Positions 14,769-20,757 of a stretch of DNA of 21,779 bases are shown piece after piece. The stretch lies in IMG/VR virus record IMGVR_UViG_3300042923_001832, positions 1 through 21,779 of that record. One strand, written 5' to 3'. Origin of the DNA: a virus. Under the pieces are notes generated by a model that searched no databases, was not told the DNA's origin, and saw only the letters and a program-made list of their open reading frames with translations. Positions within the stretch are counted from its first letter, which is position 1. Every line of letters begins with the position of its first letter. Position numbers and translations under genes: made by a program.

Positions 14769-15722
14769 TCAGCCCTCCAGCCGGGTTTCGAGGTCAAGGG
14801 ATGCCGCGAGCCCGAACTTCTCCAGGACGGCAGGCGAGAGGCGGCAACCGGGCTGCCCAGGCGGGGCACCCCAGGTGCCGGGCCACAAGCGGCGAGACAT
14901 GGCGTCCCGAACGCGATCGGGATGCGGGAGGTTGTGAGGCCAGTCAGGAGGGAGCGCTGGCGCCGACGCCGGCGAGGCGGCGATAGCATTTGGAGCCTCG
15001 CCATACTCCTCCCAAGCCCCGCTCAGGAACGTGGCGGCCTGTTTGACGTAGCTGGTCCCGAGGTTGCCCTTGCGCTCGACTTCGCGCCGGTATGCCGTCG
15101 CCGATGCGACCAGGCGCCCGGGATCGGTGCCCTTGCCGACGAGAGACCCGAACCGGGTGCGCGCCTTCGTCCAATCCTGCGAGCCGTCTCGCTTCGGATA
15201 GGCCGCTTTGAAGTCCAGAAACGCGGCTTCAATGTCCGATTTTGAATTAGGGACTATAGGGTTATTTCTAGTCTCTGGATTTAGAACGCGCGCGCGATGC
15301 TTGGAACCCGCTTCAAGCCCGGCTTCAGCCAAGCCACTGATATTGCTTTCCTCGGCGTTCTTTTCAGCCTTAAGTTTGCGAGTTTCAGCCGATTTATTTC
15401 CGCCTTTCGCGCCGTTTTCGGCGAGCTTTCGGGCAGTTTCCGCGGAGATATCGACCTCGCGCATCGCGCGCGGATTGATGATGAAACCGCCCTCGGCGAC
15501 AATCTTGCCCTCGTCGATCAGCGTGGCCCGGATCGTGTTCCATTTGCGGACGGAGCATCCGCAGTGACCAGCGATCCAATGCGCATTATCCGGGATAGGT
15601 CCGCGGCGGTCATAGATCAGATCGAGCACCACCGAATAGGCACCCTTGACCTCCAGAGGGAGCCCCGCTGTGCCGTGGAGAAAGTCTGACGGGTAGCGCC
15701 GATACCAGGGCTTTTCGCTCAT
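14769..15722 (-). CDS. DUF1376 (YdaU-type) phage replication protein (317 aa)
   Basis: The N-terminal DUF1376 domain is clear: KPWYRRYPSDFLHGTAGLPL (residues 4-23), EVKGAYSVVLDLIYDRRGPI (24-43), AGHCGCSVRKWNTIRATLID (51-70) and an EGGFIINPRA wing end (77-86). The following NGAKGGNKSAETRKLKAEKN (about 103-122) is a typical charged linker. A second domain (IEAAFLDFKAAYPKRDGSQD and YVKQAATFLSGAWEEYGEAP) is the helicase-interaction-like segment often found in phage O/DnaD-type proteins. The family is thought to replace or help the initiator/loader at phage origins. The gene is joined to the helicase gene as TGATG. Full length. Confidence 0.85.
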   Translation of the reverse strand: MSEKPWYRRYPSDFLHGTAGLPLEVKGAYSVVLDLIYDRRGPIPDNAHWIAGHCGCSVRKWNTIRATLIDEGKIVAEGGFIINPRAMREVDISAETARKLAENGAKGGNKSAETRKLKAEKNAEESNISGLAEAGLEAGSKHRARVLNPETRNNPIVPNSKSDIEAAFLDFKAAYPKRDGSQDWTKARTRFGSLVGKGTDPGRLVASATAYRREVERKGNLGTSYVKQAATFLSGAWEEYGEAPNAIAASPASAPALPPDWPHNLPHPDRVRDAMSRRLWPGTWGAPPGQPGCRLSPAVLEKFGLAASLDLETRLEG

Positions 15723-17155
15723 CAGCCCTCCCCGTTCGGATCGCGCACCGCCGAGGCGGCGATGTCGACGAACAAGTCGACGCCGACGGTCGGCCCGTTG
15801 CGGTTCTTGGCGGCGATGATTTCGAGGCGGTCGCGCACGAGGTCGTAGCGCGCCAAGGCGCTCGGATCGCCTTCCTTGTATTCGCTCGTGGTCGCGACGT
15901 AGTACGCCTCGCGATAGACGAAGAGCACGGCGTCGGCGTCCGCTTCGATGTCTCCGCTCTCTCGCAGATCCGCAAGTTGCGGGCGCTTGTCTTCCCGGCT
16001 CTCAACGCCGCGATTGAGCTGAGCAAGGAGCACGATGCAGACACCCTGCTCCTTCGCCACCGCGCGAAGGCCCGCGGTGATCTCGCCGACCTCATAGACC
16101 CGATTGCCCTTGTACCGATCAGCAGCGCGCAGGAGCTTCAGATAGTCGATGAAGACCACGCGCAGATCGACGCCGCGCGCGGCGAGGTTCCTCTTGGCCG
16201 CCAAGACCCGCGCCGACACCTCGGCAACGGACAAACGTGCCGAGTAGTCCAACTCCAGCGGCAGCGTCTTCAGCATGGCGTCGGCGCGCAGCAGGCTTTC
16301 CATCTGCGCGTCGGACACACGGCCGCGCTTCACGGCCGAATAGGCGATGGCGTTTCCGCGGTGAAAAGCGACATCGGTAACGAGCCGCGCGGCCAGATCG
16401 TCCCGCCCCATTTCCAGGCTGAAGTAAAGCGTGCCGTTGCCGGCCGAGGCGCACTGCCAAGCCGAACTCGTGCCGCAAGTGGTCTTGCCCATGCCGGGGC
16501 GTCCGGCGAGCACCACGAGCTGGCCAGGGATATATCCGCCCATGACGTCGTCGAGCGAGCGCCAGCCGGTCGTTGCACCCAGCAACATCGGCTCGCCCAT
16601 GCGGTGCGCATTCACCTTTGTCAGCAGCGCCTCAGAGCTGGCGCCGGCCGGCTGGCGGGTGCCTTCTTTCTCCGCGATGCCAGCGCGCACCTCGTCGACA
16701 GACGTCAGGATCGCGGCGAGGCGCTCGGATGCCATGCCGGGCGACGCTTCCACCTCCCGAACCGCGGCAAAGACGGCACGCAGCGCACCAGCGTCGCGGA
16801 TGTCGCGGGCATAGGACTTGACCATGGACGGCGGCGCTGCAGCGGAGCCGAGACGCGCCACGTAGGCGCCGAACGTCAGATCACCGAGGATCGGCTGATT
16901 CCATCCCGCCCCGAGGTCGTGCGCGAGAGACCGGGCATCAGAAAGGGAACCCCGTGCCGCACGCTCTGCCATAGCCGCATAGAGCCTGCCGTGCAGGGGC
17001 TCGGCGAAGCTCTCCGGCGATAGGAGTGCCGACGCCGCTGGGAAGGCGTCAGGCATCACCAGAAGCGCGCCGAGCAACGATTGCTCAATCTCGACGATCG
17101 CGTGGTTGGCATCTGCGGGCCGAACCGCGATAGCCATAGAAGACATGTCCATCAT
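15722..17155 (-). CDS. Replicative DNA helicase, DnaB-like (477 aa)
   Basis: This hexameric 5'-3' helicase would unwind phage DNA at the fork. The N-terminal DnaB domain covers about 20-110 (VEIEQSLLGALLVMPDAFPA, PLHGRLYAAMAERAARGSLS). The RecA-like domain begins near 195 (TTGWRSLDDVMGGYIPGQLV). Walker A is GRPGMGKTT (218-226), the catalytic glutamate lies in YFSLEM (244-249), Walker B is VVFIDYLKLL (333-342), the sensor is LLAQLNRGVE (376-385), and the RPQLADLRESGDIEADADAV block (391-410) is diagnostic of DnaB. The start at 17155 overlaps the upstream gene as ATGA; several internal ATGs (17146 and later) are possible. Everything needed for activity appears present. Confidence 0.93.
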   Translation of the reverse strand: MMDMSSMAIAVRPADANHAIVEIEQSLLGALLVMPDAFPAASALLSPESFAEPLHGRLYAAMAERAARGSLSDARSLAHDLGAGWNQPILGDLTFGAYVARLGSAAAPPSMVKSYARDIRDAGALRAVFAAVREVEASPGMASERLAAILTSVDEVRAGIAEKEGTRQPAGASSEALLTKVNAHRMGEPMLLGATTGWRSLDDVMGGYIPGQLVVLAGRPGMGKTTCGTSSAWQCASAGNGTLYFSLEMGRDDLAARLVTDVAFHRGNAIAYSAVKRGRVSDAQMESLLRADAMLKTLPLELDYSARLSVAEVSARVLAAKRNLAARGVDLRVVFIDYLKLLRAADRYKGNRVYEVGEITAGLRAVAKEQGVCIVLLAQLNRGVESREDKRPQLADLRESGDIEADADAVLFVYREAYYVATTSEYKEGDPSALARYDLVRDRLEIIAAKNRNGPTVGVDLFVDIAASAVRDPNGEG

Positions 17156-17343
17156 TCGGGGCGGGCCGATCCGAGCGCGCCGCGCTGAGCAGGCGTGATG
17201 AAGAGGTCAAGGAACCGGCGCCACGCCGCTCCGGCGGCCATTGCGTCATGCAACCGGCGCGAACGGTGGGCTGCGTCGAGAGCGGCGACGTATTCCTGCC
17301 ACGCCTTTTCTGCAGCGGCAGGGCTCGCAAGGCTATCAGTCAT
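17152..17343 (-). CDS. Small phage early protein (63 aa)
   Basis: It begins MTDSLASPAAAEKAWQEYVA and ends ALGSARPE. A single helical domain with an amphipathic AHRSRRLHDAMAAGAAWRRF segment is visible. It overlaps the end of the Cro-like gene by eight bases and the helicase start by four, so it is an integral member of the early operon. I do not recognise the family, and a helicase-loading or inhibitory role would be a guess. Confidence 0.65.
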   Translation of the reverse strand: MTDSLASPAAAEKAWQEYVAALDAAHRSRRLHDAMAAGAAWRRFLDLFITPAQRGALGSARPE

Positions 17344-17668
17344 GATGGGCTACCTTGTTCGAAGCAACCTCGTCCTCGCACGCGTGCTCGTGCACGCGTG
17401 GCGCGATGCGCGGGAGGGGAGCCGGAAGCTTGGTGCTGTCGACGCCGGGCCGGTCGTCATGCGCCGCCAGCAACATCTCCACCGTGATATCGAGGTCACT
17501 CGCGTCCGCTGCGTTCTCGATGATCAAGGGCCAATATCGGCTCGGGATGCGGCCTCGCCGGCGCATGTCATAAGCGCGCTGACTCGGATGCCGCGTGAAG
17601 CCGCATGCACGGCCGAACGTGCTCAGGCGGGTGAAGCTGTCGATGATTTCCGGAACAGACGTGCTCAT
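17336..17668 (-). CDS. Cro/YdaS-like helix-turn-helix regulator (110 aa)
   Basis: This is the first gene of the leftward operon, divergent from the CI-like repressor, the place of Cro. Residues about 6-52 hold a short helix-turn-helix: IIDSFTRLSTFGRACGFTRH followed by QRAYDMRRRGRIPSRYWPLI, the ARACG/ASQ-W-RRG-IP pattern used by Cro/YdaS-like phage proteins. The C-terminal half is hydrophilic and Pro/His-rich. The longer frame up to 18367 is antisense to the repressor, so the ATG at 17668 is chosen. The operator O1 lies only 10 bases upstream of this ATG. It probably competes with the repressor at the shared operators. Confidence 0.75.
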   Translation of the reverse strand: MSTSVPEIIDSFTRLSTFGRACGFTRHPSQRAYDMRRRGRIPSRYWPLIIENAADASDLDITVEMLLAAHDDRPGVDSTKLPAPLPRIAPRVHEHACEDEVASNKVAHHD

Positions 17669-17677
17669 AACGATCTG

Positions 17678-17696
17678 TTTACGCTCATCGCGTAAA
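17678..17696. promoter_or_regulatory. Operator O1 at the cro promoter
   Basis: TTTACGC-TCATC-GCGTAAA is a perfect seven-base inverted repeat with a five-base spacer. On the leftward strand it covers the region between a TTGCGC (-35-like) and TAAACA (-10-like) element immediately upstream of the Cro-like gene, so a bound repressor would block that promoter. Its core 18 bases recur inverted in O4. Confidence 0.85.
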
Positions 17697-17712
17697 AGGC
17701 GCAACGCAATTC

Positions 17713-17727
17713 TACGCGACATGCGTA
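17713..17727. promoter_or_regulatory. Operator O2 between cro and the repressor gene
   Basis: TACGC-GACAT-GCGTA is a perfect five-base inverted repeat with the same five-base spacer as O1. The centres of O1 and O2 are 33 bases apart, about three helical turns, which suits cooperative binding of repressor dimers. O2 ends 22 bases before the chosen repressor start and could mediate autoregulation. Confidence 0.8.
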
Positions 17728-17749
17728 ACGCATTGTGGGAAAAATGGGA

Positions 17750-18364
17750 ATGATGAGCGAACCAGGCGAACGTTTGGCTGAGGCGCGCAAGCGTGCCGGC
17801 TACAAGACAGGCTCCGACGCGGCGCGCGCGTTCGGCTGGCCCGTCTCTACCTATCTCGGGCACGAGAACGGGGACCGCATCCCCAGGATCGACGCAGCCA
17901 AGCGATACAGCCGCGCCTTCCGCGTACCGTGGACTTGGATCCTCGACGGCGGCGAACTGCCGGAGGATTACAGGCCAACGCTCCCGCTCGTCGGCTATGT
18001 CGGGGCCGGCGCAGAAGTGATCCCGTTTGATGACCACGCAATGGGTGCGGGCCTCGATGAGATAGAGGCTCCGCCAGGAGCTCCGGCCGATGCAGTTGCG
18101 GTGAAGGTCCGCGGCGAAAGCATGTGGCCGGTCTTTCACGATGGCGACACCATCGTCTTCGACGAGCGGCGATCCGGCCCGGATTTGGTGACCTATGTCG
18201 GGCGCGAGTGCATCATCCGTCTGGAGGACGGGCGCACCTTCATCAAGATGCTGACAAAGGGATCGGCTGAAGGCTTCTGGACGCTGATCAGCTATAATGC
18301 GCCCCCTGTCACGGACGTCGCCGTGGAATGGGCCGCGAAAGTGCACTGGATAGAACGAGCCTGA
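17750..18364 (+). CDS. CI-like phage repressor, XRE domain plus S24 peptidase (about 204 aa)
   Basis: The N-terminal XRE helix-turn-helix covers residues about 5-55 (ERLAEARKRAGYKTGSDAAR, WPVSTYLGHENGDRIPRIDA). The C-terminal LexA/CI S24 domain starts near residue 78 (LPLVGYVGAGAEVIPFDD) with a plausible Ala-Gly self-cleavage bond at about 86-87. The catalytic Ser lies in VRGESMWPVFHDGD (Ser about 124) and the Lys in TFIKMLTKG (Lys about 166), so RecA-stimulated autocleavage should be intact. Four starts are possible (GTG 17735, ATG 17744, 17750, 17753); 17750 is preferred because GGGA lies nine bases before it. The gene sits between two operator pairs and should hold both lytic arms off until DNA damage. 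Confidence 0.92.
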   Translation: MMSEPGERLAEARKRAGYKTGSDAARAFGWPVSTYLGHENGDRIPRIDAAKRYSRAFRVPWTWILDGGELPEDYRPTLPLVGYVGAGAEVIPFDDHAMGAGLDEIEAPPGAPADAVAVKVRGESMWPVFHDGDTIVFDERRSGPDLVTYVGRECIIRLEDGRTFIKMLTKGSAEGFWTLISYNAPPVTDVAVEWAAKVHWIERA

Positions 18365-18368
18365 CAAA

Positions 18369-18385
18369 TTACGCGCATCGCGTAA
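18369..18385. promoter_or_regulatory. Operator O3 after the repressor gene
   Basis: TTACGC-GCATC-GCGTAA is a perfect six-base inverted repeat with a five-base spacer, beginning five bases after the repressor stop and lying just upstream of the rightward promoter -35. Its centre is 35 bases from that of O4. Confidence 0.85.
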
Positions 18386-18393
18386 AAACTCTA

Positions 18394-18422
18394 TTGACCA
18401 TAATTACGCGATGAGCGTAAAT
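18394..18422 (+). promoter_or_regulatory. Rightward early promoter overlapped by an operator
   Basis: TTGACC (18394-18399) is a good -35. After 17 bases, GTAAAT (18417-18422) is a weak -10. Operator O4 fills the spacer and the -10, so repressor binding would exclude polymerase. Transcription would begin near 18428 and lead into the ATG at 18452. Confidence 0.6.
18404..18420. promoter_or_regulatory. Operator O4 inside the rightward promoter
   Basis: TTACGC-GATGA-GCGTAA has six-base arms. Read on the other strand it shares 18 consecutive bases with O1, including the spacer. It is the clearest evidence that the cro promoter and this rightward promoter answer to one repressor. Confidence 0.85.
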
Positions 18423-18451
18423 CCCTCGTGTCAGAACTCGAGGGGAACGCG

Positions 18452-19201
18452 ATGTATCACTCTCCGCACATCACCGAAGCCGCCTCTGCCGCCGATCCCA
18501 TGATTGCTTTCGCGGCGGCGTGGCGGGAAGAGGAGGCCAGCGTCCCTGTTGAGGACGGCAACGTCCCCGACAATTGGCCGCGTCCGCTGGACGAGCTGCT
18601 GCGTGCCGGGAGTCTTCCCGTCCCAACCACCATCGCGGGGGCCGCCGAGGCTATCCGGATGGCTGCTCAGGAAGCACGCGAGGGGATGGCAGATCCCGTC
18701 ATCACCACCTTGCTTGAAGTCGCGCTGATGTTCTTTGACGACAGCCCTAGCGCAGCGCCACCGCTGTGCCCGGCTGCCGTGATCGCTGACGTGATCGCGG
18801 CGCATATCGACGACCGCGAGGCGACCGAAGCGGCAGGCATGGACACGAGCCAAGGCAGCTGGCAGCGCGACTATTACGATCGCGTCGATACCGAGCTGGA
18901 CAATGGCATATCCGCGCTCCGCGATGCACTCGCCTATGTGCAGGCCATCAGCCCCAAGGGCGCACTCGCCCAGGTGTCGGTGATTTCCGCCCTGGTTTCC
19001 TGGATGAGCGGAATGGAAGACGTCGAGACCCGCAAGTCGCTGGCTCTCAGCGTCGACAATCTCGCGCACTCGGTGGCGAACTTCCTCGACGGCCAAGCGG
19101 ACGCGAGCCGCGATCACGCGGCCCCGACGTACTTTTTCCCCAGGACCGCCAGCCGCGTCCACGGACGGCAAGCACCGGAAGAACTCGCCTCCGCGAGCTG
19201 A
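18452..19201 (+). CDS. Hypothetical early phage protein (249 aa)
   Basis: The ATG at 18452 has AGGGG at a spacing of six, better than the GTG at 18428. The protein is acidic, alanine-rich and mostly helical: AADPMIAFAAAWREEEASVP near the N-terminus, AEAIRMAAQEAREGMADPVI and TLLEVALMFFDD in the middle, then ALAYVQAISPKGALAQVSVI and LALSVDNLAHSVANFLDG. There is no signal peptide, true membrane span or catalytic motif. The N-terminal ADP-IAFAAAWREEEA-V segment is a pattern I associate with unnamed proteins of alphaproteobacterial prophages. As first gene of the repressor-controlled rightward operon it would be made early after induction. Function unknown. Confidence 0.75.
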   Translation: MYHSPHITEAASAADPMIAFAAAWREEEASVPVEDGNVPDNWPRPLDELLRAGSLPVPTTIAGAAEAIRMAAQEAREGMADPVITTLLEVALMFFDDSPSAAPPLCPAAVIADVIAAHIDDREATEAAGMDTSQGSWQRDYYDRVDTELDNGISALRDALAYVQAISPKGALAQVSVISALVSWMSGMEDVETRKSLALSVDNLAHSVANFLDGQADASRDHAAPTYFFPRTASRVHGRQAPEELASAS

Positions 19202-19270
19202 GGCGCGCCGTCACCATCTGATCAGCCAGCTCTCACAGCCCGCTGCGTTGCCGTGGCGGAAGGAGAAGTC

Positions 19271-19717
19271 ATGCCCAACCATACTGCTGACAGCTTCGCG
19301 CCCGAGCTGATCCGCCTTTGGCGCGATCACAACGAGCTTTCAAGACGGGCAGGCCTGCAAAGCGGGACGCCAGAGTGGATCCGGAGAGAGAACCGGCAGA
19401 ACGCCGTCTACGGCCAGATCAAGGCCGTAGAGGCGGCTGCCTCCTACGCACCCGTTGAAGGACCATACGGGATTGTCCTTCTGCTCGGCCTGATCGCCGA
19501 CGCAGCTTCGGCGCTCGAAAGCCTCGTGCCTGCCGGTGTCGCCGACGAGAAAGCGGAGGAAATCAGCAATGCCATATCCCGGATGTCCTACGCGCTCGTT
19601 CGGTGGATCGAAGCCGTGCACCGCATCGATCGTGCCGACGCTGCCGGCGACATTTACTTGGCCGCCCGGTGCGATCCCTTCGATCCGCGCTCCACTGAGC
19701 CGGCGGAGGCTGCGTGA
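19271..19717 (+). CDS. Hypothetical early phage protein (148 aa)
   Basis: The ATG at 19271 is preceded by AGGAG at a spacing of five to six; the GTG at 19253 would place its start before that site. It is a helical, soluble protein: FAPELIRLWRDHNELSRRAG, then IRRENRQNAVYGQIKAVEAA, a more hydrophobic GIVLLLGLIADAASALESLV, and ISNAISRMSYALVRWIEAVH. It looks like a member of the same loose group as the gene before it (paired amphipathic helices, no motif), but I cannot show homology. The TGA overlaps the next ATG as TGATG. Confidence 0.75.
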   Translation: MPNHTADSFAPELIRLWRDHNELSRRAGLQSGTPEWIRRENRQNAVYGQIKAVEAAASYAPVEGPYGIVLLLGLIADAASALESLVPAGVADEKAEEISNAISRMSYALVRWIEAVHRIDRADAAGDIYLAARCDPFDPRSTEPAEAA

Positions 19718-20064
19718 TGGCACAGAGGTTCGCTGAAACCGGTTGCGCCATCGAGACGCCGGAACTTTCCGGGATGTCGATAGACGCTCTCAGAATGCTG
19801 CATCGAGCGGCGATAAGCGCCGGTGACCTTGTCGAGGGTCTCGGCTGGTCGACCCAGGACAAAAAGGCCAAGGACGCTCTTCTCGGCCTGTCGGACTGCT
19901 TCGCCAACCTCCAGAACGACATCGTCGATGAAATGGTCGGCCGGACGCCTTCGGATGACAGGGAGCGTCGACAGCGCGCTTTCGTGCTGCTGGACGATGC
20001 CGGACGCTGCCTCGATCCCGACGAGTACCCGACCGAACTCGCTGAACTCGTAGGGAGGCTATGA
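19717..20064 (+). CDS. Hypothetical early phage protein (115 aa)
   Basis: It starts at the ATG at 19717 with GGAGG seven bases upstream, inside the preceding gene. It reads as helical and acidic: LSGMSIDALRMLHRAAISAG, KAKDALLGLSDCFANLQNDI, then a charged DDRERRQRAFVLLDDAGRCL and a C-terminal DEYPTELAELVGRL. No domain is recognised. It is coupled to its neighbours on both sides by one-base overlaps. Confidence 0.72.
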   Translation: MAQRFAETGCAIETPELSGMSIDALRMLHRAAISAGDLVEGLGWSTQDKKAKDALLGLSDCFANLQNDIVDEMVGRTPSDDRERRQRAFVLLDDAGRCLDPDEYPTELAELVGRL

Positions 20065-20333
20065 TGTCGAAAGAACGCCCGGTCCACTTCCCTGTCGGGA
20101 ACGACGGCATAGACGACCTGAGGCAAGGCTTTGCCCTGCTGCGCATTGCCGAGGCCGCTATAGCTGCAATGGAAGCAAACCTTGTGGCCACCGACATCAT
20201 AGCGCTTCGGGCTGTCATCGGCGACGCCGTGCAGTACCTGGAAGGCGCAGACGCGCGGGCGATCGAAGCGCATAACAAACAGGCCGAGATCGACTATGCG
20301 ACGCTAATCTCGCGAGCAGGCAATGGCTCGTGA
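20064..20333 (+). CDS. Hypothetical early phage protein (89 aa)
   Basis: Two ATGs adjoin (20061 and 20064). The second is chosen because GGAGG lies five bases before it. The protein begins MSKERPVHFPVGNDGIDDLR and contains long helices (ALLRIAEAAIAAMEANLVAT, DIIALRAVIGDAVQYLEGAD), with a final DYATLISRAGNGS. No motif is recognised. Its end overlaps the excisionase-like gene by 11 bases, so it belongs to the same operon. Confidence 0.7.
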   Translation: MSKERPVHFPVGNDGIDDLRQGFALLRIAEAAIAAMEANLVATDIIALRAVIGDAVQYLEGADARAIEAHNKQAEIDYATLISRAGNGS

Positions 20334-20757
20334 TCCTCTCGCGCGAATTCGGCTCCGCCCGAGCATCGACCAGTGGCGCGACGATGAATCTATGACACTC
20401 GCGGAAGCCGCAGCCCTATTCTTCCCTGAAGGTCCGCTAACCACCGCGTCATTCCGCAAGGCTGCGAAGCGCGGCGACCTTGCGGTACGGCGCCTGCTGG
20501 GCAAGGATTTCACCACTCCCATGTCCGTCCGCGAGATGTTGAAGCCATGCCGGGCCGAAAGCCAAAGCCTCCCCGCCTCTATCTCCGAGAGCGCGACGGC
20601 CGCGAAAGGCTCTGGGTTATCATCGACCGGGGACGGGAAATCAGCACAGGCTGCGGCGAAAAAGAGGTTCGCGGAGCTGAAGAACGCTTCCAGGAATATC
20701 TCGCCGGCAAACACGTCTCGACCGTCGGCACCCGTGATTTCACTCGGCTCAAAGTAG
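20323..20757 (+). CDS. xis: Excisionase-like protein with C-terminal extension (144 aa)
   Basis: Residues about 24-70 form a MerR/Xis-type winged helix pattern: MTLAEAAALFFPEGPLTTAS, then FRKAAKRGDLAVRRLLGKDF and TTPMSVREML. This would bend DNA at the attachment sites and steer the integrase toward excision. From about residue 75 the chain becomes a low-complexity Ser/Ala/Lys tail (SESATAAKGSGLSSTGDGKS; KNASRNISPANTSRPSAPV), encoded in the same 211 bases that open the integrase gene in another frame. The folded domain ends where the overlap begins, so the tail may be dispensable. Operon position under operators O3/O4 fits expression on induction. Confidence 0.78.
   Translation: MARDPLARIRLRPSIDQWRDDESMTLAEAAALFFPEGPLTTASFRKAAKRGDLAVRRLLGKDFTTPMSVREMLKPCRAESQSLPASISESATAAKGSGLSSTGDGKSAQAAAKKRFAELKNASRNISPANTSRPSAPVISLGSK

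Noticed and set aside
15977-17023. Long rightward ORF (348 codons) opposite the helicase gene
   Set aside because: Antisense to a clear DnaB-like protein; composition is Arg/His/Gly-rich with no domain, as expected for a shadow in GC-rich DNA.
17669-18367. Leftward extension of the Cro-like ORF to 18367
   Set aside because: The extension is antisense to the well-supported repressor; the ATG at 17668 gives the normal Cro-like size.
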